DNA of 64,000 bases from Thunnus maccoyii (Eukaryota > Chordata > Actinopteri > Scombriformes > Scombridae): NCBI RefSeq assembly GCF_910596095.1, contig NC_056551.1:8744501-8808500 (forward strand). Direction: 5' to 3'. This document shows, piece by piece, positions 1 to 14,429 of this stretch (positions are counted from its first letter, which is position 1; each line of letters begins with the position of its first letter). Below the pieces are notes generated by a model. It was given only the letters and a program-made list of their open reading frames with translations, was not told the origin of the DNA and searched no databases. The translations under genes and the position numbers were made by a program.

Positions 1-718
1 ACTATTCAATCAACCACATAATAATATTCCCACCAATACAAAACAGAAAATCTCTTACAAAGAATTTATTCACATCTCAGAGGATCAAGAAATACCTGAC
101 CTTAACCCTAACCCTTTGCATGGAAATCCGCAGTCAGTGAAACCTCTGATCCTATTATAACTCTCGATTACTTCAATATACAGATGTCGTGCTATAAGTT
201 AAAGCCATGCTGTAAATACCAGAAAGTCTTAATGTACAGAGACTGAGAGAGAGTGATTTGATATCCTTGGTAAATACGCGGCAATCACAAATCATCTGGT
301 ACAGCAGCTAAGTGACTTGATGCCTATTTGACCTATATGGATGGTATTAAAATGCCATGTGCTTACTCTACTTCTATTTCTGCTCTCTTGTTGAAAACCT
401 TGTAACTTCAACATTGGCATTTTTTTATAGGCGTACTTTTACTTAAACGTTTTAAATTTAGACTTGAATTAATCACGGCCCTTTAAGTGTGGAGCAGTTT
501 TCAGGAACATCGGGCCCATGCAACACACTTTTCTTACTGACTAATAAGCTGTCTTTATGCAGCTGTGAGGTTTATAGATGACAGCATCCATATGTTTGTG
601 GCCATATGTCATCTGTTAGTATGTGTGTGTGTGCTTGGCTGTACGAGTGTATTGGTTTGCTTTATATAACCCGATATTTCCTCTGATAATAGAATTGGAT
701 GAGATCATTAGGTGTTTG

Positions 719-771
<53 letters not shown>

Positions 772-800
772 TGGGTGTGTGTGTGTGTGTGTGTGCGTGT
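719..800. repeat. (GT)n microsatellite
   Basis: A nearly pure GT run of about 80 bases with a few GGT interruptions near its middle, followed by mixed GC/GT sequence. It produces the Val-Cys and Thr-His repeat open frames seen on the two strands, which are not genes. Confidence 0.97.
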
Positions 801-2222
801 GCACGTGCATGTGCAAAGACAAGCATGTTTGTTCATTGTTCAGAGTGTTTGTGTGTGTATTTTGCAAAACACTGAGGGGAACACATACACACACACATTT
901 ATTAATGAGGCAATGTTTTACTCTCAGGTACATTAATCAACTAAGAAATAATCAGGAATGAAATCCTTGTCATTATATTAATAAGGTTTTGATGGATGCA
1001 GTGAACATCTCAATTCACAATTCAAGAACAGCACATTAATTAAAGATTTCAAAAGATGCCTCATCTACATTTGCACACCACCACACATACACACATAAAC
1101 TGTGCATGATGTCTGTACACACAAACATATGTGCAAATGTGAAATAAACCTCTGCTATTTCTGGGAAATGTTTGGCCTTTAGTTGAGGATGAACTTTATG
1201 TTTCAAGTACATCTCAGAGGCTTATAAAACTGTGAGCTGCATCAGCTGGAGAGGCAGCAGCCATATGAAACTAATCCCACATGTCTGGGATGTAGCATTC
1301 ACAGCCCGGCAGTGTCTGACTGCACACCTAAAAGTTTGTGTCTTCTGTTGTAGGTATGTCCCCTGATGAGAACACCTTTTTTTCTTAATTTTGTTTACAG
1401 TGCTCATAATGGAGTTCATTTGCTGATCAGCATCTTATACATTCTTAAAAGTGCACATAGTCTGAAAGTGGTTAAAAAAACACTCTTTTCACACATGTAG
1501 AAGGAAACAGGGGCCAATATATGGATTCTCCCTCCTAATTGATCTTTTGTACCAGCTTGTGCTTGATGCAAATACATCTTTTTCCACAGTTCTTTCCTCA
1601 GAACAATACTCGAGATGAAACACAGATTTTAAAGGCTCTTAAATTGAGTGTGCCCTTTTTGTTTCAAATACAACTCAGAGGTTTATCGTGCCTTCACTAA
1701 GGCTCAAATGCAAGGATGAGCCTAAGCATAATCCTTGTACTTTACAATTTTATATTTAGAGCTGCAAGGTTGCAGCCTTCTTGGTTCAAATAGGAATCAG
1801 ACATTTAGCATGCACCAGCTCAGAGAGAAAGAGGGAATTGCAATTAAAACCATCATGAGATGTTGCACCTTTTATATTGTGTTGATTGAATTTTCATTTT
1901 TCACTTAAATTGTAGTTTTGTCTGATTCCTCTCCCTAGACCAGGTTGCCTCTCAACAAAGAGGATTCTGGATTCAATTGGAAATCTCTAATTAATAAGAA
2001 ATCTTTTCAGGTTCATATGGACTTTTCTTATTATTCATTAATCGTTAAAGAGATAATGACAAGAATTAAAATGATCTTTAATTGTCTAGTGGTTCCCTTT
2101 GCAGCTTGAAATTTGTTAGCATACAGCACCCAAATGTCTAAGATGGCCAGCAGACAGCTTATACAACACACAAAACATCTGTTTTCTCTTAAATATCTTG
2201 TTTGTGATATGTGATTGTTGAA

Positions 2223-2370
2223 CATCTCAGTTCAATACTATTGGTGCTATAACAGCCTCCACCCTTCTGGGAAGGCTTTCCACAAGATTTTGAACCTGGT
2301 TGCAGGGATTTTTTTTTCCCTAATCAGACTCAAGAGCATTAGTGAGGTCAGGCACTGATGTTGAAGACCT
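2223..2370. repeat. Dispersed teleost repeat, short copy
   Basis: This stretch shares a run of near-identical blocks with 9095-9215: the cores ACAGCCTCCAC, CTTCTGGGAAGG, ACAAGATTTTGAA, AAGAGCATTA and GAGGTC occur in the same order and spacing. Both are diverged copies of one interspersed family that I recognise as common in fish genomes and probably derived from a non-autonomous DNA transposon. The copy is truncated; no terminal repeat or target duplication is visible. Confidence 0.65.
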
Positions 2371-2870
2371 TTTAGAGGACTTGCTCAAATGTTTTGCAGC
2401 AGTATTTTGGACCACTTGTAAGCAATCCAGTGATGTCATGTTGCGGCAAGTGAAGTGGGAGTTACAGTAGTCTACATGGGATGAAAAGCAAGTTCCTCAG
2501 CTGGAAAAATCATGAACAAACAAGAACCCTTTGCAAGTTGGTCAAGAGTCAGTGCCTGGTTCTTAGTGACACCTAGATTTCAAAGGATAGATTTAACAGA
2601 AGAGAAAAGGGAACAAGGCCTGTCCATCACCTTAGTGACAAGGCTGCCTTGGGCAGAAATAAGAACTTCTGTTTTGTCAACATTAAGCTGTAGAAAATGA
2701 TCTGCCATTGAGTTTAGTCAGTTATAGAATTCACCATTTTACTACATTTTGGCACTTAAACAAGATAATAGTATAATTGAATGTCATCTGCATAGAAGTA
2801 ATAGGAGATACCTTTTAAATGACTTAATCTTTTCATGGATATGCATATACAAGGCGAACAAAAGGAATGC
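2370..2870. repeat. Probable remnant of a dispersed fish repeat
   Basis: The text around GGAGTTACAGTAGTCTA (about 2459-2475) and the phrase ATGTCATCTGCATAGAAGTA (about 2781-2800) resemble stretches that recur in teleost interspersed repeats. No coding capacity, terminal repeat or target duplication is visible, so the family and orientation are not assigned. This is a weak call based on resemblance only. Confidence 0.35.
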
Positions 2871-2913
2871 AACAGCTGGTTTGCAACACTGCAAACACAG
2901 CAATTAATGGCAC

Positions 2914-2970
2914 ATTAAGTTTGGACACAGCTTCCCATTCCCTTGAATGAGAAGTTGTGTCCAAACTTAT
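2914..2970. repeat. Hairpin end of a Tc1-like element
   Basis: The arms AAGTTTGGACACAGCTTC (from 2916) and GAAGTTGTGTCCAAACTT (ending 2968) are inverted complements with one mismatch, separated by a short loop that contains a second inverted pair (CATTC / GAATG). The motif matches the terminal part of a widespread fish Tc1/mariner-like non-autonomous element whose ends read TTTGGACACACCTTCTCATTC. Only the fused termini remain here. Confidence 0.6.
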
Positions 2971-4939
2971 GACTGGTACTGCATTTGTCCATGTATTCTA
3001 TAGATTATTTGCACAGTGTTACCCAGTAACATTTGGGTAGCGTTGGTATTTACAAAATCATGTAACATTTCCAGAGGTTAGCTTTTTTTCCCACTATAAT
3101 ATATATTATTGCATTGCATCCCTGCAGTGTACAGGATTTTTTTTTTGACGGTCTGAAGCAAAGAGAGTGGGACGTGCAGCTGCCTGTGCATCATTCAGGG
3201 CAACGGGTGAGTCTCTTCAGTCAATTTAATAATTAAATGTAAAAAAAGCTATATTAACACCACTTTTTCCATTGTAGTCTGTTCCACAGCTGAACTGCAC
3301 TCTCCCACCCAACAGTACACAAAATGGTATTTTCCTGATGTTGACATACAGTGTCTCTTTTTCAGTGACGCATATCCAAAACATTCTGGTTTGTAAAACA
3401 CAGTGGAAAACAAAGCAGATCCTGGAATGTAGACCTTATCGGTTTTTACAAGTTGAGGTTATGGAAAGATTCAGTTACGTGGTGGAAAAAGTCAATGGTG
3501 TATAATGTATCCTGAATCAACCTGTGCCACTTTTTATGTGTGTTAATCTGTTTTTCAAACATCTGTATTTGCATGTCACTTCCTGTTCCCTGCACACGGA
3601 GCACTTTCATTGTCTCTGATGTTTTGCATTAAGGTTCTCATGATTAAACTTCTGGGCCAATCAGAATGGCAAAAGGCCTGGGATTACCACTGCAACATCT
3701 GGGGACTATGCTAATGGACTGCATATGTTTTTAATGTTTAGATTTAGAAGTCAACATGTTGCTCTTTATTTCATCTCAGAGGGTGGGGGTTGGGGGTAGT
3801 TGAAGGATAACTCTGTCTTAAAATAAGTAAATCACGACAGCTGTCATCATTAACCAAAGTACTAGTGATGACAAGAGACCCACCCAAACTGTGTGAGTGT
3901 CCCTGTGCACTTAAGGAAACCCAAATAGCCCCATCTGTCAATTTTACACTCTGTGATTCTTACTTAGCGCACAGAGCCCCTGTAAGTGTAATATGCTGCA
4001 GGGATTTTATAAAAACCAAATACACACGCCAAAGACACAAACATATTTATGCTCTCAGCTATGATTTTTAATCCATGTTTTAGAGTGAAAGCCATTCAAG
4101 GAAGAGTATTTTAAGAGTCAAATGCAGGGCAACAAGGCCAAATCAGGGCAAGTGGAATTAAAACGAAATGTTACAACAGTTGTTCTCTCTGTTTTGTTTT
4201 TGTTGGGCAGAAACAGCCAGTTATTCCTGATAATCCACTCAGGTGTGTCAGGGAATGATCCTGTAGTGTGAATGGTTTGAACATCCTGATCAGAGTCTCC
4301 AGATCAGAATCTAATGATTTTTCATTTCAATAGAGGGGGGGACAGATAGGTTTAATTCCAGTTACGACTCACCTCATTCACCGTGAGTTCAATCTGACCC
4401 TCAAACGAGAGAAATTCACCATTTTACAGTCAATTTCAGAGAGGGCGGGATTGACCTCTCATTCAGGAAGTTGTTGCGGTTTCAATTTATCCTTTCTTGT
4501 TAAAGGTCACGGTGAAAAAAAACAAGCAGAAAAATAGGGGAACACTATGTGGCTCTAATTGAGTGTATGGTAAGGGTTAGAGATAGAAGGAGAAGAAAAT
4601 CAAAAGTATATTATTTTCAAATTGTGGAATGCAGACATTAGCTAGCTAGTAATAGCTCAAGAAGGTTATGCTTGGAAATCTGATTGCCGTTTTCTTGTCC
4701 TGTCCGTTTTCTGCAGCAGCATACTTCCAGTCTGACTGCGGCATCACAAAGATTTAAATCTGACAGGAATTTTTGCAAACACTTGATTATGATGGCATAT
4801 CAGTGACATACAGAGAATAGGTCTTAGTTTGATTTCACAATCTCTCTGACAAGAGTAAAGCAAGACTTTTACAGTACTAACAGACTGTGCAAAGACTGTG
4901 CAACACATTCTAGTACTGACCTGTGTGAAATAAAGTCAT

Positions 4940-5700
4940 AGTCTACAGCCATGCTAGTGGTTCTATGAGGCTTTGCGTAGGAACATTGTTGCTTTGAGCT
5001 GAATGCTGATATCATACTAACATGCTCACAGTGACAATGCAAAAATTCACATTTTTAGTAGGTAATATTTACCAGGTTCACCATCTTAATCACTCATCAC
5101 CACTTAATTTAACCTGTCAGTATGCTAACATTTGTTAATTATCAGATATACACCTGAGGCTGATGGGAATGGCATTAGGTTTGCAGATATTTATTATAAA
5201 CCAAAGTACTGGGCAAATTGAAATTTTTACCTTATTATGAGGCTAGATGAAAAGTCAGAGGATCACCAAAGTCATTAGAATTTATCATCAAGGGACCTTC
5301 ACTATGTTTACCAAATTTCATGGCAACAGTTGTCAAGACATTTCAGTCTGAACCAAAAATGCCAAACAGCTGGTGGTGCAAGAGGAAAATTTAGGATCAC
5401 CAACATTAGGACACATCATCTGAGAACCATCAATGTCTGTACCAGATTTTGTGCCAATCCATCACGTAGATGTCAAGCTACTGTATGTCACTGCATAAGT
5501 GAAAACTTTGACCTGCTGGTAGTGCTAGAGGAAAAGTCAGGGGATCACTAACTCCGCATGATTCATCATCTGGCGACCATAAATGTTTGTATAAAATGTT
5601 ATGGTAATCCATCTAGTAGATGTTGAGATATTTCAGACTGGACCAAAGTGGTGGACCAACAGAGCAACTGACTTGTGAGCCATGCCGCTAGATGTTGTAC
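4940..5700 (+). repeat. Percomorph interspersed repeat with 130-bp tandem monomers
   Basis: The block begins near the GCTAGTGGTTCTATGAGGCT motif and ends with GAGCCATGCCGCTAG. Within it, a unit of about 130-140 bases recurs about three times, each opening with a GAGGAAAAGTCAGGGGATCAC-like phrase (about 5248, 5378 and 5528). I recognise it as one of the most abundant dispersed families of percomorph fishes. A related tract in the opposite orientation lies at 61690-61855 in galt intron 5, where TTCATGTCCACCTCAGGATG is the complement of the monomer text. No coding capacity is seen. Confidence 0.75.
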
Positions 5701-8700
5701 AGATTGTAAAGTCCTTTGAAGCTTATTAGCATATTGTGGACACACAGTATGTGTCAACTGGTGGACAACCTTATGGCAACCATGTAGGAAGTAGTATAGT
5801 TGCTAAGATGTTGTACATTTAGGCATCCAGCTGATGTGTTTATACTCAAAATTAAGATGCAACATGCAACAACAGGTTTAGAATAAAATCAATTCTGATT
5901 AGAGGTATCAATATCTGATAAGAGATCCTGATTATCACTCTAAAATGTAATCAAACTAAATAAAAAATAAGTCTTATAATTATATAAGGATAATGTACTC
6001 TATATGAAAGAACCTCAGTAGGTGTCCAGTGTGGTTGCTATTAAAAATGTTTTTATTCTATCCTGTAATGATAACATCTGTTGTTAGGTTGTGAAAAATA
6101 GATTATACTAGTGTTGAGTGAAAGATAATCCACCCAAAAAAGACATGAAAAACATCTTGTAGCATGTAATATTTGTGTAAGTATTAAAAGGGCACAGTGT
6201 GTTTGTGTATGTACTTATGTCAGCGAGCATGCGTTGTACGGGTGTTTGTAAATTTGCACATGTGACGCAAGCTTGTTTGGACGTCACCTTCGAAAAACAA
6301 CAAAAGCTCACATTTCCGTAATCATTAGTGCTGTCAGATCAGTGTCACATATCCCTCATGTCTCTTCCAGCTGTTAATCCCTCAGTTCACACACTGCTGC
6401 AGAGGGGTATTTATGCATCAGTGGATCAGCAGTAATTCAGCGAGAGATCGGGCATAATAATGATAACAATAATAATGATGAAAGCTGTTTTGATGCTGAG
6501 TTTTAATGTGGGGGATTAGCACATCAAAAACAAAACAGATGCAAAATCCACCCATATGTGCTGCGTATGATCCTGTTTGTAAGACAAAGCAAAAAGTTGT
6601 TGTCAAGGGAGCAAGATGTTTTTGTTTTGTGTGTGCACAGGGTTGTAATAGTACATAATTCTTGTAATGAAAATATAAGTGTGTTTTATATGTGAAAGGA
6701 CATTATAGATACTTTAAAACATGTTCCTATCAAAGCTTAAATACATTTCCTGATTTTTTCATGTTTTCCTAATGTGTAGCAGTACTTTTGTACCTTAAAA
6801 ATGTGAAAAGCTAATGAGAAAGTAACTAAAAGTAATCAAAATACTTAATTACTGAGGTGGTGTAATTCCTTAGGTTAGAAAAATGATTATAGTTTTGATG
6901 AAATAGCATGTAATATTTGTTATCAGCACAACCCACTGTGTGTGTTAATCTCCAACTGCATGTGTGTGAATATGTGTGTAATTGCGCCCTACTGTCTTTG
7001 CGTGCCTATCTGTGTCCTGCATATGTGACTCAACTTCAACCACCTCATACACACACACACACGCGCGCACTGTTGTCTTACAGGAAAAAAAAGACAGCTA
7101 ATATTTGTTGTTATTTAAACACCAGAGCAGATAGGCAGCTGAACAATAATTATTTTCTGGAACAATAATTATTACCATTTAATTCTGTTGTTTACCATTT
7201 TGCCCGGTGGCCCCTCTTTAAAAGCCAGCCTCTATCTATAATGGCGAGCCCTTGAGCAGAACTGCATTTAACACTATATCAAATAATTAAAAATCAAATA
7301 ATTGAAAAATAAAAGTGCGGCTTTTTTGCGTTTCAACATTAATTGCCAGTGAAACGTGTGAGCTAGTTCTTCCCAGAAGCCTGTTCGTGGTTGTATGTGG
7401 TATCAGATTTCATATTTTTTTTATACTTTGTTCTTAAATGCATGTTTTATAATAACAAGGGGTGATTACTTGTAGTTGTTGTATATAAACAGAAGCATAT
7501 TTCTGTTTCTTTCATATTAACACGGATTATTATTTGGTCATAAATTTGCCAAGAATATGACACTTGGAACTAAATGCATATTGATATGTTATAGTGTTCT
7601 ACTACTAGAATGATTAAACTGCAAACATTGTTACTTCACAGTTATAGTTCTTGCTGTTAAGTGTGGACGACATGAAAAATGCAACACAATCAGAAGAATC
7701 TAATACAGTTTAATGCAGTTTGTGATTTGCTTTAGTTACCTTATTTTGATCTGACATTCTAGATGATAGGTTGTGTCAGTGAACAGTTGCTGATCACTAA
7801 ATTTGATTTGTTTCAGTCCATTTTTTTTAACAATATATAAACAATATAGAGATCAACTCTGCACAGTCTAATCTGGCAGAGATCTCTGATACGGTACTGT
7901 ATGTTTGAGGGGATTACAAGTGGGATTACACAATTAAAGCTTGTCTGGGGTGAGGGGGGTCATGCTGATGTGACACTGTGACGACATGAACACCAGGTGC
8001 ACACACACACACGTGCTGAGATTTATTTCCTGACATTGTTAAAAAAAAAACATACTGATGCAGGATATATGACATTTTGTTGTATATACTAATGGCCTTG
8101 TCTCTCACTTAAAATAGTGAATGTTTAGCCCTACAACACTAGGTAGCACACTTCGGATATTACAGTCTAAATTCAGTACATTGAGCTTTGATGGCCACAG
8201 TGTCCACAGACCTCCAATCACAACATCTCAAAATGTTTGCACTGTTTTACTGTGCACTATGCCTGAAATTCAGACAGAGACTTCCGGCTGCAATGAGTAT
8301 ACAGCTGGAGGTTTGTAGCTGACAGTGTACTCAACTGCCTTTGAGAACAGGCCAAATTTAAAGAAATATTTTCTTTCCACTCTGCCAAAACAGAATAAAT
8401 TTAAATGGGGCATTACCAAAAGTTGAAAGTGTGTGTAAGAAAAGCTTTTTGAAGGTTTCATTTACTCACAGGAGACAGAACCCAGACCATTTTAACTACT
8501 TCCTCCACAGTGCACTAATGGGATGATCTCATGTTTTAACTAATTGTCATAGGGACAATTACAGAGGTTTTTACACATCCAAATTTGAAGACGAACACAT
8601 GCTGATTGAGATCAATGCTGATGAAGTCAATGATGCCTGTGTTCTCTTCTTCTTTCTCTTTCCTCACTCCCTCTCTTTGATTTCTGTGGAAAATCAACTC

Positions 8701-9000
8701 TTCCTGCTCTCTCCTTTTATTCACCCCTTCCATCCCTCTGTCTCTGCATCACTTTCTATGTTGCCTGGTGATTAAGCGGTAGATTAACCTCCAGGCCTCA
8801 TTAATAATAGACGAATAGAAAAAGCCCTGGTTGGTCCGCTTCCTGTCTGCAGCACTAATAGACCCCTTAACGTTTACATTAACATACCTCTTGTTTACTC
8901 GGGCAGATGGACAGGCAAGTCAGAAACAAGCAGAAAGGCGAGGCATGTAAATGCATCACGTATCTAGCGTAATGTGCATGCATTTACTTGCATATAAACC

Positions 9001-9330
9001 ACATGGCCAAAAGTTAGCGGACAAGTGAAGTGTGTGGGTACCAGAAGATTAAACCCACATGTGTTGAACATCTAATTCCAAAACCTTGGGCTTTAATGTG
9101 TTGCTGTAACAGCCTCCACTCTTCTGGGAAGGTTTTTCACAAGATTTTGAAACCTGCATTCATTTGCTCCCATTCAGCCACAAGAGCATTACTGAGGTCG
9201 GCCACTGATGTTGGGTGATAAGGCCTCTAGCGGACTGAGTCCTATTTTATCCCATGTTGGATGGGGTAAAGGTCAGGGTTCTGTGGAGGCCAGTTAAGCT
9301 CTTTCACACTAAACTGGGAAAACAATTTGT
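9001..9330. repeat. Dispersed teleost repeat, longer copy
   Basis: This is a second and longer copy of the family at 2223-2370. It opens with ATGGCCAAAAGTTAGCGGAC and carries the ordered blocks CAGCCTCCACTCTTCTGGGA, CACAAGAGCATTACTGAGG and AGGTCAGGGTTCTGTGGAGG. The left end, with its ATGGCCAAAAGT motif, looks like the usual boundary of the family. No open frame of interest is present. Confidence 0.7.
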
Positions 9331-9720
9331 TTACGGACCTCATTTTTGTTTATTTTGAAACAGGAAAGGACCCTCCCCAAACTGATGCCACAAAGTTGGA
9401 AGCTCAGTAGAATATCTTTATGGTGGAGCATTAAAATTAATTGTTTATCCTGTAACCAACAGGTTGCAAATTCAGTCAAAGCGGCAGCCAATTGTGTCCT
9501 GCTAATGCGCCCATGAACGGCACACTCAACCCTTAGCTATGAGCTCCAGCAATGTGCAAATATCAACATACACACACAAGAAAGAGACAGCTACAATCAT
9601 GGCATTAATGATAATCGTAGGCTGCATTTTCTTTTCAAATGTGTTCATATCGTTTTTCTTCAGATATGAGTACAAAGTTAATAACAATGAGAAACTGAAG
9701 TTTTTGTGAAGAAACAAGCT

Positions 9721-9752
9721 TTCACACACACACACACACACGCACGCACACA
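9721..9752. repeat. (CA)n microsatellite
   Basis: A short CA run with two CG interruptions. It explains the repetitive open frames on both strands here. Confidence 0.9.
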
Positions 9753-11772
9753 CAGAGCGAGAAAATTCTGTGCACAGGCCTTATGGGACGACATTTGTGG
9801 TAATTCATTCAGAATCCATTTTAACGCATTGTGCAGGCCTAAGTGCCAATCTTCCTTTTTGGTGAGTTTCCATGATTTTATGTCCCATATAAAATGATGC
9901 AGTTTGCTCCACAATGGCCTATTTAAGTTACATTACCATCGAATATTCCCCAGTAAAGAAAATTAAGCTGTGATACTGTGAGATCATCTCGGTTAGTTAT
10001 CTTCTCCCCGCCAAGATGTGTCGCTTTGACACCCCGCGGAGAGCTGAATGATTCTCTTGGAGAAGAGATAATAGTCTTATACAGTGAGTTGCTTGCCGAA
10101 GCTCTCACTCTGTCTTTTTTTCTTCACTTTACAAACCTGATCCAAAAAAAAGTTATATGCTTAGTGTTGTGTGAGGCCGTAAGCATAATTAGACCTACAA
10201 GGGTTGACACAAGAAAAACAATATCGTAAATATTAGCGGTACAGTAACTTCTACCAAGTTCGGCAAAGAATAAAAACACACACATAAAGCACTTGATCTA
10301 ATTATTAAAGAGAATGTCCTGTAACCACAAGATAACAGGCTGGGAGAAAAAGGCTCTATTCCATAGCAAAGCACTAAACCTCCCTGGCTCCATTTACTTA
10401 TTTTCTAGTGTTAAGGTGCTCTGCTTAACAGCATCAGCCAAAAAGAGCTAAAATGCAAAAAAAAAATATTGTACACTAACACCTATAGCATCACAAAAAC
10501 CAAGAGAGAAGAAAACAAAGATTATGACATGCAATCAGCAGGCATAGTGTTTATAGCTTCAAATGTGTCCTCCTTTATTATTATGAATATTGGTCCTTTT
10601 TCAGCAATAAGACACATAGCTCACTGTTTTGACTCAAGTTTTGCTTATTTTAATGTTTAATAGGAAATGAACACATACAACACACACAAACAATATAACT
10701 GTACCATCAGTTATAATGACTTGTTACAGCTTCAGATGCAGCTGTAGCCTGGACCACACACTTTCTCAAAACATTGATCTAAGCTATATTCAGAGGATAA
10801 AATACTTAAAGAACCACACCAGTGGTTTTACATATTTTAGCCAATTAACCTCAAATTGTATCATATATAGTGCTGATAATTTTCTATAGCGTACCGTAAG
10901 GATTTTAAAAGATTTCCTGGCTTAGATTGATATCAGAGCTTTCCCACAAGAAACAAGAGAGTGTTGTCAAAACAGTCCTGACTCTCAGGTCCATTATGAT
11001 GTGATGATAATGTAACTTTGTAACCACAGAAATAAAGCAAACCTAATATTCACTGGGCTGGATCTCCTGTCTCAAGCATCCTCTATAGCTGGAAACTGTT
11101 TTATGTAGTTCTTATGTTCATCTATATTTTGGAAATGGCAGAACTCACACACTGACTCATTTACCAGTCTGCTACTTAGAAATGTCGACCAGCTTGTCTG
11201 CCGGGTTGCAACAAATCTGTTCAACACAACCAGCAAACAAGAATTAACAGGATTCACATCATGCCTAGATTTACACCCATCAAAATAAATTAGTGGATAT
11301 GAAACTTTACTACCTTTTGGACTTTCATATTTTGCAATGGCTGATTAAACCAATGCCTTCCACCATACTCAACCATCTTTTTACTAGTTTAAACATTGTA
11401 TAATTACATTGTTTTTCTTTAACTCAGATTACCAGCTTAGTGCTGCTGAAAGACAAAGGCTGAGACCAGTACAGTGGTGCTGATAATCAAGAATACAGTG
11501 TGAACTTACCCAACCATTATCAATAGTGTGACTTCTGACACAAAACCATAACAAACAGAGGTAATGAGATGCTGCAAAAGTATGTGTTTTAGAAGGGTTT
11601 CATAAGAAAATGACTGTAAAAACAACACAGATATTAGTGCTTAACACTAAAGATGGAGGGTAAGTTTAATGAAATGCTTTGTCATGTTTGCTATACTTTT
11701 ATATACTCAGAACATAACATTTAAAAAGCCTTTATGTATGTGGACTTATTTCTAAACAACTTCAGTGAGCTG

Positions 11773-11774
<2 letters not shown>

Positions 11775-11841
<67 letters not shown>

Positions 11842-11852
11842 CACACACACAC
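11775..11852. repeat. Compound (CT)n(CA)n microsatellite
   Basis: About 34 bases of CT repeat pass directly into about 44 bases of CA repeat with one AA interruption. The overlapping open frames on both strands (Ser-Leu, Thr-His, Arg-Glu and Cys-Val repeats) are products of this tract and not genes. Confidence 0.97.
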
Positions 11853-13384
11853 TGTACCCTGCCCCTGTGACCTTGTAGGCTCTCTGCTTGGCTTTAAAAT
11901 GCACTGTAGCGCCCAGCAGTCTGTCTGCACTGGAGCTAATTGGCTTCAGCTCAGTGTTCACTGTTAACGTCTCATTACTCATTCCACTTAGAATAACTTC
12001 CACAAGTTTGCTTGTGTTCAGGGGTCATTAAAAGTCAAGCAAGCCTTTAATTACGAACCCGGATCGTTCAGTAAGTAAAGTTGCATCTCCCAGCAGCTCT
12101 GAATGAACAGTATTCTTAGTCATCAGTCCTTTACAAAATCCCCCATGAAGTAAAGCCACAGTGATCCTTTGGTAAACGCTGCAAAGGTTCAGAAACACAG
12201 AAAAATCAAAGTGATCAGGGGAAAAATAAACTGATTCCATAAGGATATTAAAACAATATTGAGTGTGACAAGGCGACTATAAACTCTGCTGATACCACAG
12301 TGACAGTGTAAGTTTCTATAGGAATATCAAAAGCATAGTAGAGGAGATAAACCACCACAAACCACAACAGGGCACAAATAAACTCATTAAATGTATCATA
12401 GACACAATAACTTCCTATAATGGTATTATATGGATATACTGTGTATTCATTCTAAGACTGGTTGCTCTTGACCTCTGAATCCCCTCTGTTTAAACGTACT
12501 ATATATATATATGCATCTGTGTCTTGTGGTTAAATCCTAAATGATAAAATATTATAATAAAGAGATTTATTATTAAAATGAGGATTTAAATACTGGTAAT
12601 GTTAATCTATGATGTTCAATACATCAATTTAAGGAAGTGGGTTTTCTTCATTTTCTTCCCAGAGTGTTAGAGACGTCTCTGGAATAACATATTTAACTGT
12701 CTGGAACAGGTGAAACCACTAGTGTTTTTAACCTACTCTCCCATCAACCTGCAGTCAATCTGTCCAGTTGCTCTTATGATTTCTGTAATGTATCTATTGG
12801 GACTCAGTGAACTAAATGGTGTTTTTGGAACCTCCTATGGTCTCTATTATTAAAGTTGGTACTCAAATCTGAGTCCAATGACTATATTTTATAGGTCTAT
12901 ATTCTTTTTATATTTCTGTAGTGATGTAGAGTCTTTCTGAAGTGCTCCAGTTTTATTGTTTTGTGCTTTTTGGTTTCTGTTTTTTTAATCTTCAATGACT
13001 GACACAACAGCTTTTTTATTTCTATGTTTTATCTTGTACAGTACCATAATACAACGCCTACATTTTTTTGTATGTTGGAGAGGAAACACTGCAACACACA
13101 CACACTCACGCCCACATACACACCCTTGTATAAACAGGCATTTACCAATCAGCCCACAAAAAAAAAAGGAATCAGATCTGCTCTATGGTCTGGATTTTTA
13201 AGTCATTAGAGATTAAAAAACAAAAGGTGCTTAAATATTTGGCCTCCCTATGTATAGCTTGTCTTGATTACATTGTGGTCAAATTAATTATTATGCAACA
13301 TGAGGGTGACAAACGTATTAATTTTACTTGGATTAAAAAAAACACAAAAACATTAATAACAAAAATACACAAATAAAAATCATG

Positions 13385-13625
13385 GCGCCTATGCATTCAA
13401 CTATGAAGGATTTAAGGCCCATGTAGAGCATTTAAAAAACACTCAAACACTGCATCACGTGTTAATAATTCACTCTGGCTAATGTTCCAGATCTTCGATG
13501 AAATATGGGAATCTTTAGTGGTCGGTCTGCTGTGCTAATTGGTACAACTGCCTCAGGCGAGCCCACATCTAACAAACTGAGAAGAGTCACGTTCAGAGGG
13601 CTGCGGCTGTCTTGGTGTGGGAACA
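13385..13625. promoter_or_regulatory. Candidate conserved non-coding element
   Basis: A complex, non-repetitive tract with no open frame. It contains a CACGTG E-box (13456-13461, within CATCACGTGTTAATAATTCA) and several TAAT or ATTA homeodomain-type cores close together. Such composition, 6-7 kb upstream of a developmental corepressor gene, is typical of distal enhancers. Conservation was not tested, so this is inference only. Confidence 0.25.
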
Positions 13626-14429
13626 CTGTAATGACAAATAAAAGCTAAAGTAGATGGCTCTGCACCTTTACTGGTGCTCTGTATACTACACATGTGCTGT
13701 GTGTGCTGGTGACATTTAAAAAAAAAAAACTGTTAAATAATAATAAACCTCACCAAAATATTATAGGCCTGATAACAGCGGCTATTAGCGGCCCATTGCT
13801 TTGAAGGATGCATGTATGTTAATGTAGCTTAATGTCAGGCTGACTGTGTAATTTTGATAAAGATTAATACTGTAAAGACAAATACTGGTTCGACATGATT
13901 TTAGTATGATTAGTGTATTGATACTGCCATAAACAGATAGAGCAGGAGAGACGTGGTGGCACGCGGAACGCGCCAACGTACGCGCACACAATCCACACTC
14001 CCACCCTGTCCACATCCACACGTTTTTCTTCATCAAGGGGAATGGGCGGACTTATAAAAACAACGTCAGTAATCCCCGTTATTATTTCCTCCAATTTATT
14101 TAAGATGTGTGTTAATTGTAATGCACAGTAGGCCTAAATCTTTGCTGCAGATGAGCAGAAGACTCCCATTCAGTAAAAGACGTGTGGCATTAAGTAAGGA
14201 TTAAAACTGGAGCATTCAGGGCGACTGTGCACCATATTGTAGCCTACATCTGCCTTTTAATCAGCAATAAATTAATATGAGCGCTGCTGGGTCGTTATAG
14301 GCTGGAATATGTATTGCACTATGGGTAAATACCGATTTTGTGTCTCAGTTTTAAATAAAGAAATCATTCCAACAATTTGGAGTGAGACAGGAAGAAAGTA
14401 AAAATCTTAAAGAAAATAAAAAAAAAAAA

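Noticed and set aside
102-115. Telomere-like TAACCC repeats (also TTAGGG pairs near 35028-35037)
   Set aside because: Only two units each; far too short for an interstitial telomeric tract and expected by chance.
616-961. Overlapping open frames of about 75-112 codons on both strands
   Set aside because: They are translations of the (GT)n tract and its flanks, with Val-Cys or Thr-His repeats, no splice context and no family resemblance.
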